Shown: piece by piece, positions 1 through 9,274 of the stretch
How positions within the stretch are numbered: the first letter of the stretch is position 1
How the letters are laid out: each line of letters begins with the position of its first letter
NCBI GenBank assembly: GCA_033763435.1
Contig: JANRKN010000028.1
Coordinates: forward strand, 1 to 23,462
Direction of reading: 5' to 3'
Source: JANRKN01 sp033763435
GTDB lineage: Bacteria; Planctomycetota; Phycisphaerae; Phycisphaerales; UBA1924
DNA: 23,462 nt
Made by a program: the position numbers and the translations under genes
Notes under the pieces: model-generated
What the model saw: the letters and a program-made list of their open reading frames with translations, nothing else
What the model was told of the DNA's origin: nothing
Database searches by the model: none

Positions 1-210
1 CTCGGCGGTGAGCCATTCGGGCTGGCCGGGCTCGACGGTCTGAGGCCCGCCCATGGAGATCACGGCGCGGACGCCGTCGAGATCGCTGGGGATGGCGCGG
101 AGGCCGTCGCGGTCGGGCCGGCGGATGTCGAGCTTGTGCCCGTGGTCGCGGAGCGTGACGCCCAGGCGCCCGGGGCCGAGATGGTCGGCGTGCTGAAAGA
201 CGATGATCAT
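1..210 (-). CDS. Type 1 glutamine amidotransferase-like protein, N-terminal fragment
   Basis: The first 70 codons of a gene that continues past the left edge of the window. The ATG is at 210-208 and the protein opens MIIVFQHADHLGPGRLG, followed by a second strand and the segment VRAVISMGGPQTVEPG. This beta-strand opening, followed by an 'ISMGGPQ' turn, is the pattern of class I glutamine amidotransferases of the GMP-synthase-like type (family knowledge). The nucleophile Cys and the His-Glu pair would lie outside the window, so activity cannot be judged. It starts 48 bases downstream of the PfkB kinase stop and is probably co-transcribed with it. No strong ribosome binding site is visible. Other Rossmann-like folds are possible, so the family call is moderate. 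Confidence 0.65.
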   Translation of the reverse strand, partial: MIIVFQHADHLGPGRLGVTLRDHGHKLDIRRPDRDGLRAIPSDLDGVRAVISMGGPQTVEPGQPEWLTAE

Positions 211-258
211 GCCGCAAGGCTAGGACGCGGGGCTCGCCCGCGAGAGCCCAGTGCCCGC

Positions 259-1167
259 CTAGATCCTCACCATCGCGGCGTATTGGTTGTAGCGTGCGTC
301 AACCTCGGCGCGGGTAAGCGAGGCGAGGCGTGCGAGGCTGAACTCTTCGATGGTGAACGAGGCGATGACGGTGCCGTGGGCCAGCGCCGCGCGGACGGAG
401 GCGAAGGCGCCCGGCTGGGCCGCGCGCGCGAGCTCGCCCATCATGCCGCCGGCGAACGAGTCGCCCGCGCCGGTGGGGTCGATCACGCGCTCGCTGGGGA
501 AGGCGGGCAGCGCGGCGAGGCCTTCGCGGTGGGCGAGCAGGCAGCCGTGCTCACCCTTTTTGACGACGACGAACTTGGGGCCCATTTCGAGGATCCGCCG
601 GGCGGCGGTGACGGAGTTGGAGACGCCCGTGAGCAGCTCGGCCTCGTCGTAGTTCAGCACCAGCCCGTCGACGACGCGGAGGAGCGTGAGCAGCTCGGCC
701 TTGGCGGTGTTGATCCAGAGGTCCATCGTGTCGGCGACCGCGAGCGTGCGCTGGGGGAAGTTGTCGAGCATCGCGCGCTGCACGCCGGGGTGGGTGTTGG
801 CCAGGAACACGACCTTGGAGTCGCGGAAGTCGCTCGGCACGGGGGGCGGGGGCTCGGCGAGGACGCCCAGCTCGGTGAAGAGCGTCTCGCGGGAGTTCAT
901 GTTGTTCAGATACTTGCCGCCCCAGGCGAAGGTCTTGGAGCCGGCGCGCACGTGCAGGCCGCGGGTGTCGACGCCCTTGAAGTGGTGCAGCGTGTCGCGG
1001 AAGTTCGCGGGGAAGTCGTCGCCCACCGCGGCGACGAGGCGCACGGGGCCATAGAAGGACGCAGCGGCGGAGAAGTAGGTCGCGCTGCCGCCGAGGACGC
1101 GCTCGGCATGGCCGTGCGGGGTGTAGATGCTGTCGATGCCGATGGTGCCCGTGACGACGAGGGACAT
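259..1167 (-). CDS. PfkB-family carbohydrate/nucleoside kinase
   Basis: A 302-residue ribokinase-superfamily kinase, expected to phosphorylate a sugar or nucleoside with ATP in the cytoplasm. The substrate-binding 'GG' motif is at about 26-27 (VLGGSATYF). The C-terminal PfkB signature DPTGAGDSFAGG lies at 230-241, with Asp236 as the expected catalytic base. The segment VVVKKGEHGCLL (about 200-211) is the usual strand before the nucleotide site. The ATG at 1167 is chosen because it follows GGAAGGAG at the right spacing and begins MSLVVTGTIGIDSI, the normal family start; longer in-frame reading upstream is Arg-rich and not protein-like. The gene lies 44 bases after the serine hydrolase and before an amidotransferase. 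The acceptor sugar cannot be told from sequence; adenosine, ribose and fructose kinases share these motifs. Confidence 0.92.
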   Translation of the reverse strand: MSLVVTGTIGIDSIYTPHGHAERVLGGSATYFSAAASFYGPVRLVAAVGDDFPANFRDTLHHFKGVDTRGLHVRAGSKTFAWGGKYLNNMNSRETLFTELGVLAEPPPPVPSDFRDSKVVFLANTHPGVQRAMLDNFPQRTLAVADTMDLWINTAKAELLTLLRVVDGLVLNYDEAELLTGVSNSVTAARRILEMGPKFVVVKKGEHGCLLAHREGLAALPAFPSERVIDPTGAGDSFAGGMMGELARAAQPGAFASVRAALAHGTVIASFTIEEFSLARLASLTRAEVDARYNQYAAMVRI

Positions 1168-1211
1168 GCGCGCTCCTTCCAGAGAAGCGCGAGTGTACGA
1201 GGCCGCGGAGG

Positions 1212-2636
1212 TCAGCGGGCCGGGGGCTTGGCCGAGGAAGTGTCGGCAGGTTGGGCGGCGGGCCCGGTGTCGGATTTGGTTTCGGGTTTGGTGTCGGTCT
1301 TGGTGTTGGGGGTCGACTGCTTGGCGAGGGCTTCGACGATCGGGCGGAGGAACGCGTCGTTGGCGAACTCTCGGCCTCCGCCCTGGCCTCCCGCGAAGCG
1401 GACGACGACCAGATCGAGCGCGGGGATGATGTACATGCGCTGCTTGCCGGCGCCCGCGGCCATCCAGACCTCGAGGGGCTTGCCGTCGACGGTGATGTTG
1501 GCGGCGGACTCGCGCGAGATCATCGCGCTGGCGTCGCGCGCGGCGCCGAGCTTCGACTCGGGCACGAGCAGCCACCACGTGAGGCCGTAGGCCGGGTTGG
1601 CCTCGCTGGGCTTGAAACACTCGCGGAGGAGTTTCTCATCGAGGAAGGGCTTCAGCGTGCCATCGGGCTGGCGAACTTTGCCGCCCAGGCGCACGAACTC
1701 GCCGAAGCGGGCCCACTCGCGGGCGGTGAGGCGCGCGCCGGCGGGGAGGGCGATGTTGCCCTTGACGTCCTTGTTGAAGCGGTCGAGCGAGATCTGCGTG
1801 GGCTTGAGGATGCGCGACTCGAGGTACGCGCCGAAGTTCTTTTCGGGGCGGCCTGACTTGGCGAGCACGGCGTTCATGTACGCGCCGAAGGCGAAGTAGT
1901 GCGACGGGCCATAGGCGAACGAAGCCCCGGGCTCGCGGACGGACTTGGTCGCGGCGCCGAGGGCGTAGGTGTCGCGCTGGGATCGCGCGTCGACCAGGCC
2001 GTCGATGTCGGGGCCTTCGCCTTGGGCGCGCTGGCGGAGCCGCTCGCGGAGCGTTTCGCGCCGATTCTCCTGTGAAGCCTCCGGGTCGCGCGCGCGGGCA
2101 CCGCCGCCACCCCCACCGGGTGCCAGTTCGGGCGGGTTGGGCTGCAGGCCCGAGGAGAGGTTCAGGAGTTGACGGACGGTGATGTTGGCCTTGCGCGGGT
2201 CGGCCTTCCAGTCGGTGAGCGTGTCGCTGACCTTGTCGTCGAGCTTGATGAGGCCGTCCTGCACGGCGGCCATCGCCGCGACGCCGCTGAAGGACTTGGT
2301 GCCCGAGGCGAGGATGTGCGGGCGGTCGGCGGCCCAGCCGTTGGTGTAGCTCTCGAACAGCACCTCGCCGCGGTGCATCACGAGCACCGCGCGGCCCGAG
2401 AGCTTTGACGAATACTCCGCCGATTTCTCGAACGCCGCGCGCATCTCGGGGGAGATGGATGCGGGCTTGGCTGCTGAGGCGGTTGCAGGCTTGCTTTCGG
2501 CGCGGGTTTCGGGGGCCTTCTCTGCCGCGGGCTGAGTCGAGGCCTCGGTCGCGGGGGCGGGGGCGGGGGTGGGGATGGGCGCAAGGCCCAGGAATCCGAA
2601 CAGCGCCGAGAAGAACATCGCGAGCATGGCGGTCAT
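1212..2636 (-). CDS. Secreted serine hydrolase, class C beta-lactamase-like (S12 type)
   Basis: A 474-residue protein with a hydrophobic N-terminus (about 1-20, MTAMLAMFFSALFGFLGLAP) that looks like a signal peptide or membrane anchor. A Pro/Ala/Thr/Glu-rich linker follows (about 21-60). The beta-lactamase/transpeptidase fold has the nucleophile motif S-x-x-K as SGTK at 111-114, and NITVRQLLNLSSGL at 151-164, typical of class C relatives. The second motif is expected as Y-x-N but reads YGP at 242-244, so Asn is replaced by Pro. A Gly-run plus charged helix (about 174-225) is inserted between these motifs. The third motif may be AGAGK at 394-398. The C-terminal 35 residues are a Lys/Thr/Pro-rich tail. 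The substrate (cell-wall peptide, ester or beta-lactam) is unknown. Alternative starts are Met4 and Met7, and no clear ribosome binding site decides between them. Confidence 0.88.
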   Translation of the reverse strand: MTAMLAMFFSALFGFLGLAPIPTPAPAPATEASTQPAAEKAPETRAESKPATASAAKPASISPEMRAAFEKSAEYSSKLSGRAVLVMHRGEVLFESYTNGWAADRPHILASGTKSFSGVAAMAAVQDGLIKLDDKVSDTLTDWKADPRKANITVRQLLNLSSGLQPNPPELAPGGGGGGARARDPEASQENRRETLRERLRQRAQGEGPDIDGLVDARSQRDTYALGAATKSVREPGASFAYGPSHYFAFGAYMNAVLAKSGRPEKNFGAYLESRILKPTQISLDRFNKDVKGNIALPAGARLTAREWARFGEFVRLGGKVRQPDGTLKPFLDEKLLRECFKPSEANPAYGLTWWLLVPESKLGAARDASAMISRESAANITVDGKPLEVWMAAGAGKQRMYIIPALDLVVVRFAGGQGGGREFANDAFLRPIVEALAKQSTPNTKTDTKPETKSDTGPAAQPADTSSAKPPAR

Positions 2637-3271
2637 GATCGGTACAACGTTCTCACTGAGCGTCGATTGCTCGGCGGGTTCTCGATCACTGGTGCGCGGC
2701 GCGGACCACGTCCGGAAATCGACGCGGGCTCAGGGTCGCGGCGAGGCGGGGACCTTGGGCGATGCGGGTGAGGTGGGCGCGGGTGAGTTGGGTGAGGTTG
2801 GCGCGAGCATCTCGACGACGCAGGGGCGGAAACCGGCGGAGGCGAACACGCGCCGGGCAGACTCGTTGAACGCGCCGGTGTGGAGGCGGACTTGCTTGAC
2901 GCCCAGCGCGCCGAAGCGTGCGACCATTTCACGTGCGAGCGCCCGGGCGAGGCCCCGGCCCCGGTGCGCGGGCTCGACCCAGAGGTCGTGGATCCAGCCG
3001 CACTCGGGGATCCAGAAGATCGGGACCTCGGGCTCAATGGTGCCGACGGTGAAGGCGATGAGGTTGCCGGGCGAGTGGGTGCCGGCGGACTCGGCAACAA
3101 GAAAGACCGAGCGCGGGTCGGCCGCTCGCTCGGGGAGCCAGCGCGCGTAGCGGTCGAGCACGTCGGGCAGGACCTTGAAGCGCTCGGGGTCGTGCGCCTG
3201 GTGCAGATCGCACAGCGCGCGGACCATGGGCAGCACCGCGGCAACGTCGGCGGAAGTGGCGGGGCGGATGC

Positions 3272-5257
<1,986 letters not shown>

Positions 5258-5314
5258 GCGGGAAGATCCTAGGAAGCCGTCGCGGAGAGCCGTTTGACCC
5301 GAGCGCCCTGAATT

Positions 5315-5328
5315 CAGTGGAACCACTG
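5315..5328. promoter_or_regulatory. Palindrome, possible operator
   Basis: A perfect inverted repeat, CAGTGG-AA-CCACTG, ends directly before the -35 hexamer at 5329. A second palindrome, CTGAATTCAG (5308-5317), overlaps its left end. Its position against the -35 box, between divergent genes, fits a repressor or activator site, but no regulator is identified. Confidence 0.4.
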
Positions 5329-5358
5329 TTGACAGCCGGGGCTGCGTTTCGGCATACT
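5329..5358 (+). promoter_or_regulatory. Putative sigma70-like promoter for the protease gene
   Basis: TTGACA (5329-5334) is a perfect -35 hexamer and CATACT (5353-5358) a 4-of-6 match to the -10 hexamer, with an 18-base spacer. Transcription would start near 5365, giving a leader of about 260 bases before the GTG at 5625. Such matches are rare by chance in this GC-rich window. Confidence 0.55.
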
Positions 5359-5385
5359 CAGCTCCCGATTGAGCCGAGCCGGCCC

Positions 5386-5456
5386 GGGCGGAAGGTGTCG
5401 CCCGGTGCGTGCGTCCGACCCGACCCGATCTCCGCGGCGTCTGCCGCGGCGCACCG
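5386..5456 (+). promoter_or_regulatory. Foldable leader RNA upstream of the protease
   Basis: Several perfect helices can be drawn. GGGCG/CGCCC pairs 5386-5390 with 5399-5403. CCGCGGC-GTCT-GCCGCGG forms a hairpin at 5432-5449. A longer-range helix CGGTGCG/CGCACCG pairs 5403-5409 with 5450-5456 and stacks directly on that hairpin. A small hairpin CCGAG-TGT-CTCGG (5582-5594) lies shortly before the ribosome binding site. GC-rich sequence folds easily, so this is suggestive only. Confidence 0.35.
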
Positions 5457-5624
5457 AGAGCTCCGCGCGTCGGTCTGACGTCGGCTCGCGGTGCGGCGCT
5501 TTGTGTGCGGTATCGCTGGCGTCGTTGAAGGGATGAATGAGAGCCACAGGTCTTCCGCGCGAGCGGGGGGCATCGCACGCACCGAGTGTCTCGGCGCGGC
5601 GGTCATATATCGAGGAGGTCCGGC

Positions 5625-7109
5625 GTGCAGAATCGTCTTCAGAACGGGCGTCGCGGGCTGGCGGGGCTGATGATGGTCGCGGGGTTGCTGGGTGTTGCGG
5701 GCCTGGCGCTGAGCGCGCAGGCGGGCGGGGCGAGCGTGACGGGGCAGGCCGCCGCGATGAACGCGGCGCCGCTCGGGCCCGTCGCGCCCGAGGCCGGTGA
5801 GTATCGCGCGGACACGGGCTGGGTCGCCGACTGGCGCGCCGAGCGCAATCGGCTTCTCGAGGCCGACCCGACGCTGGCGTACGACCCCACGTCGCTCATC
5901 GTGCGCTTCCGCGACGATGCCGACCCGCTGACGGTGCAGATGGTCCGCGAGATGTGCGAGGTGCGCACGATCGAAACGTGGAACCTCGTGCCCGGGCTCG
6001 AGCACGTCGCGGTGACGCACGGCGTGCCCGACACGATGCACATGCTGAACCTGATCGGCACCGCGTTCGACGCGATCGAGTTCGTCGAGTACGACCACTT
6101 CACGCGCTTTGAGGCGACGCCCAATGACTCGTTCTACAGCCTGCTCTGGGGCATGAACAACACGGGCCAGACCGTCAACCGCGACCGCGGCACCGCCAAC
6201 GCCGATATCGACGCGAACCTCGCGTGGGACATCACCACGGGGTCCTCGTCGTTCGTCGTGGGCATGGCCGACTCGGGCATCCTCCGCACGCACGAGGACC
6301 TGGCCGCGAACATCTGGACCAACCCGGGCGAGATCGCCAGCAACGGCGTCGACGACGACGGCAACGGGCGCGTCGACGACACCTGGGGCTGGGACTTCTT
6401 CAACAACGACAACAACCCGACCGACGACAACGGCCACGGCACGCACACGGCGGGCACCGTGGGCGCCGTCGGCAACAACGGGCGCGGCGTCACGGGTGTC
6501 GCGTGGACCGTGCGCCTCGCGGGCCTGAAGATCGGCTCGGCCTCGGGCTCGATCTCGATCACCGCCGCGATCGGCGCGATCGACTACTGCGTCCGCAAGG
6601 GCATCAGGGTCTCCAACCACTCCTGGGGCGGCGGCGCGGCCAACACCGCCCTCAACACCGCGATCTCCAACGCCCGCACCGCGGGACACTTGATCGTCGC
6701 GGCCGCGGGTAACGGCGGCGCCGACGGTCGGGGCGACAACAACGACTCCATCCCCAGCTACCCGGCCTCGTACACGCAGGACAACATCATCGCGGTCGCG
6801 GCGATCGACAACGACAACCGCCTCGCGACGTTCAGCAACTTCGGCGCGGCGTCGGTCGATCTGGGCGCGCCGGGCGTCATGATCGCCTCGACGTACAACA
6901 GCGCGACGAACTCGTACGTGTATCTCGACGGCACGTCGATGGCCACGCCGCACGTCGCGGGCGCCGCGGCGCTCGTCTGGTCGCGCAACCCGACGTGGAC
7001 GTACAGCCAGGTCCGCAGCAAGCTGCTCAGCACCACCAAGCCGCTCTCGAGCCTCGCGGGCAAGACGGTGACGGGCGGGTGCCTGAACGCCAACAACGCC
7101 GTTCGCTGA
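5625..7109 (+). CDS. Secreted subtilisin-like serine protease (S8 family)
   Basis: A 494-residue secreted endopeptidase. The start is GTG 5625, preceded by GAGGAGGT (5612-5619) with 5 bases of spacing; an upstream in-frame start at 5586 has no such site. A signal peptide runs from about 1 to 33 (basic QNRLQNGRR, hydrophobic LAGLMMVAGLLGVAGLAL, then AQA). A propeptide-like region spans about 85-160 (LIVRFRDDAD...). The catalytic triad is clear: Asp216 in GMADSGI, His271 in NGHGTHTAG, and Ser438 in DGTSMATPHVAG, with oxyanion Asn363 in AAAGNGG. The Asp-rich insert VDDDGNGRVDD (242-252) resembles a calcium-binding loop. The protein ends just after the catalytic domain, with no sorting tail. It is a single-gene unit with its own promoter and a strong terminator at 7158. 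Confidence 0.95.
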   Translation: MQNRLQNGRRGLAGLMMVAGLLGVAGLALSAQAGGASVTGQAAAMNAAPLGPVAPEAGEYRADTGWVADWRAERNRLLEADPTLAYDPTSLIVRFRDDADPLTVQMVREMCEVRTIETWNLVPGLEHVAVTHGVPDTMHMLNLIGTAFDAIEFVEYDHFTRFEATPNDSFYSLLWGMNNTGQTVNRDRGTANADIDANLAWDITTGSSSFVVGMADSGILRTHEDLAANIWTNPGEIASNGVDDDGNGRVDDTWGWDFFNNDNNPTDDNGHGTHTAGTVGAVGNNGRGVTGVAWTVRLAGLKIGSASGSISITAAIGAIDYCVRKGIRVSNHSWGGGAANTALNTAISNARTAGHLIVAAAGNGGADGRGDNNDSIPSYPASYTQDNIIAVAAIDNDNRLATFSNFGAASVDLGAPGVMIASTYNSATNSYVYLDGTSMATPHVAGAAALVWSRNPTWTYSQVRSKLLSTTKPLSSLAGKTVTGGCLNANNAVR

Positions 7110-7157
7110 GAATCCCATCCCGCGGGGCCCACCGCCCGCGATGATGTTCCAAGGTCG

Positions 7158-7191
7158 GAGCCCGAGCGCCCCTCGGGCTCTGATCTTTTTT
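7158..7191 (+). terminator. Rho-independent terminator of the protease gene
   Basis: A perfect 9-bp stem, GAGCCCGAG / CTCGGGCTC (7158-7166 and 7172-7180), with a 5-base loop. It is followed by TGATC and a run of six T (7186-7191). It lies 49 bases after the stop codon. Confidence 0.88.
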
Positions 7192-7316
7192 GCGAGGCCA
7201 CTTTTTTCCCGACATGCTGACGGAACACGCCGCGCTGCGCATCCCCACGCTCACGGCGCGGCCCACCCGCGCCCAACGTGCACTCTGGGAGCGGGCTCAT
7301 TCGCAGCGGGGTTTGA

Positions 7317-8342
7317 ATGGCGCAGATCAGCAACACAGTCAAGTTCGGTGCCGCGGCGGCCGTGCTCGTCGCGGCGGGGGCGGCGGCGGTCTGGGCCGTC
7401 ATGTCCTTCGCGGGCGACCGCGACTTCTCCGCCCCGCCTCGCCTGGCCGCGGCGCCCGGCGGCGCGTCGGCTCCCAGCGAAGGCCCCGAGGCCTCCGACG
7501 CGACCGGCGCCCCCGCCGACACGACGCCGTACGCCTTCGCGAAAGTGCGCTCGGAGAGCGATGCGGAAGCCATGCTCCGCGCAGCGGTCGAGCACGGGCC
7601 CGCGATTCTCGCCTCGGCGGTGGACCTTCCGCCCCTGAGCGCCGCGGACCGCGTTGCGGTCGCCGAGGCCGTGCGCGACTATCTCGCGCCGATCATCCTG
7701 AACAAACCCGAGAAGATCGACGAGGCCGTCGTCGCCCGCGGCGGACGCGCCAGCCCGCCCCGCGCCGAGGGCGAAGACCGTTCCCGCGGCCTGCGTGGAC
7801 TCATCGAACGACTCGCCGGGTCACTCGCCCTCGCGAGCCTCGATTGGTCCAACATGTCCGTCGCCCGGCCCGCGATGGCGTTCATGGGCGGCGTCCCAAG
7901 CGCCCCCGCCGGCAGCCAATCCAGCGCGAGTGGTGGTGCAAGTGGTGGTCGTGGCGGCCCGACGATCCGCACCAGCGAAGGGCCCCTGCCCCCGGGCATG
8001 CCGCGCGACACGATGGTGATGCAGCTCATGGTCGCGGGCGCGTTCGGCCCTGCGCTCGAGCCCGGGCAGGCCCCGCCGCCGGTCGACCCCGCGCGCTTCA
8101 AGCACGCGATTGAGGTCCGCGTCCCCGCGCGCTTTGAGGACTCCAAGGCCAACACGCCGGACCTGGACCTGGGCGTGACACTCATCCGCGCGAACGCGCC
8201 GGCGAACACCGGACCTTGGCAGGTGCTGTCGTACGCGCTCTACCCCAAGACCGAAGAGGCCCGCGTGCGTGTCAGCAAGGCGTTGCGCATCGGCGCGGTG
8301 CCCTCGGCCAGCCCGACGCCGGGCGCGAAGGTCGGCGGCTGA
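7317..8342 (+). CDS. Hypothetical protein with N-terminal membrane anchor
   Basis: A 341-residue protein I do not recognise. A single hydrophobic segment (about 9-31, KFGAAAAVLVAAGAAAVWAV) follows a short N-terminus, so the rest is probably outside the cytoplasmic membrane. An Ala/Pro/Gly/Ser-rich linker runs to about 70. Two more regular regions follow: a helical one (about 75-175, with SLALASLDWSNMSVARPAM) and a C-terminal one (about 255-325, FKHAIEVRVPARFED..., WQVLSYALYPKTEEARV), separated by a Gly/Ser-rich spacer. The ATG at 7317 lacks a strong ribosome binding site (GCAGCGGGG only). The prepilin-like gene starts 35 bases after its stop, so the two may act together, for example in a pseudopilin-type surface or secretion complex. 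That is inference from position alone. Confidence 0.75.
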   Translation: MAQISNTVKFGAAAAVLVAAGAAAVWAVMSFAGDRDFSAPPRLAAAPGGASAPSEGPEASDATGAPADTTPYAFAKVRSESDAEAMLRAAVEHGPAILASAVDLPPLSAADRVAVAEAVRDYLAPIILNKPEKIDEAVVARGGRASPPRAEGEDRSRGLRGLIERLAGSLALASLDWSNMSVARPAMAFMGGVPSAPAGSQSSASGGASGGRGGPTIRTSEGPLPPGMPRDTMVMQLMVAGAFGPALEPGQAPPPVDPARFKHAIEVRVPARFEDSKANTPDLDLGVTLIRANAPANTGPWQVLSYALYPKTEEARVRVSKALRIGAVPSASPTPGAKVGG

Positions 8343-8377
8343 ACGTTTCCACGGCGCACTTTCACGGGATCACATCC

Positions 8378-9184
8378 ATGAGCATCTCCCCTGGCACAAC
8401 CAGCCCGAGCGCCCGCCGCGCCTTCACGCTGATCGAACTGATGGTGGTGATCTCCATCATCGCGGTGCTGATCGCGATCGCGCTCCCCGCGCTCGGCGGC
8501 GCGCGCCGCGCGGCGCAGCAGACCCTCGCGCTCGCGAACATCCGCTCCACGGGCCAGACCTTCGGCATGTACGCCGACAACTACAAGAACCTGCCCTATG
8601 TCGCCAAGGGCAAGGCCGCCTCGCCCGCGCCGATCCCCGTCGGGCCCGACATCTTCGTCGTGCCCTGGTGGCCCAAGGGAGCGTTCGTCGCGACGAATCA
8701 GCCCTTCGCGCTGTCGTACATGTGGCCCGGGGTCGTCGCGCTGTTTGCGCCGTGGGAAGAGAACTACAAGCTCTGGATCTCCCCCGGCCGAAGCAACACG
8801 CTCCCCGCCGATGGATTTGATCCGATCGTCTCCGAGAACACCGTCTCGATCAAGTATTCCAACAGCTTTATGGCCTCGGGCGATCTGTGGTCGGCGCGTG
8901 TGGAACGTAAGGACGAGAGCCTGATGCGCGCCGTGAGCCCCGCCGACGTCGCGTTCCCCTCGGCCAAGGTCATGCTGTGGGACTCGGATATCGCCTACGT
9001 GCGAAAGACACCCGCATCGCGCAACGGCCACCTCGATCACCCCGCGCCCATGCTCTTTGCCGACCTGCACGCCGACGTCAAAAACCCCGCCGACGCAACG
9101 CCCGGCATCGCCAACGCCCTCAACGGCAACAACGCCGACACGCTGCACAACACGCCCGACGGCATCCGCGGCCGGGATTTCTGA
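8378..9184 (+). CDS. Prepilin-type N-terminal cleavage/methylation domain protein (pseudopilin-like)
   Basis: A 268-residue protein with a type IV prepilin/pseudopilin signal, RRAFTLIELMVVISII (13-28). The conserved Glu at position +5 of the mature chain is Glu20, followed by a hydrophobic helix to about 40. The residue before the predicted cleavage is Ala15, where Gly is usual. The body (WPKGAFVATNQPFALSYMWPG, later MLWDSDIAYVRKTP and HLDHPAPMLFADLHAD) resembles the large planctomycete families of pseudopilin-like proteins with an H-x-G/DGH-type end region. Such proteins are processed by a prepilin peptidase and lie at the envelope. The ATG at 8378 is the start closest to the signal; only GGGAT is seen upstream. 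No other pilus or type II secretion genes are in the window, so its role is unknown. Confidence 0.88.
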   Translation: MSISPGTTSPSARRAFTLIELMVVISIIAVLIAIALPALGGARRAAQQTLALANIRSTGQTFGMYADNYKNLPYVAKGKAASPAPIPVGPDIFVVPWWPKGAFVATNQPFALSYMWPGVVALFAPWEENYKLWISPGRSNTLPADGFDPIVSENTVSIKYSNSFMASGDLWSARVERKDESLMRAVSPADVAFPSAKVMLWDSDIAYVRKTPASRNGHLDHPAPMLFADLHADVKNPADATPGIANALNGNNADTLHNTPDGIRGRDF

Positions 9185-9274
9185 TCGCCGATCCAGAGGA
9201 GGGCGGCCGATCGATCGTTCCTGTTCCGCTCGCAACGCCCCGCCCCCGCGGCGTTGCCCCGCAACAATCTCCGC

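Larger units (their letters stand above)
5258..5624. other. Divergent intergenic region glnS / subtilisin-like protease
   Basis: This 367-base gene-free stretch separates glnS (minus) from the protease (plus). It contains two overlapping palindromes (5308-5317 and 5315-5328), a sigma70-like promoter at 5329-5358, and a roughly 260-base leader with several possible stem-loops before the protease start. No convincing coding sequence is visible. Short open frames starting near 5534 or 5537 have no support. Confidence 0.7.

Noticed and set aside
5534..5671. A short frame (MNESHRSS...) in the protease leader as an upstream peptide gene.
   Set aside because: No clear ribosome binding site and it overlaps the protease start in another frame; possible but unsupported.
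5358..7118. A minus-strand frame of 586 codons antisense to the subtilisin-like protease.
   Set aside because: The protease triad and a good ribosome binding site are on the plus strand; the antisense translation is Arg/Val/Asp-rich without motifs.
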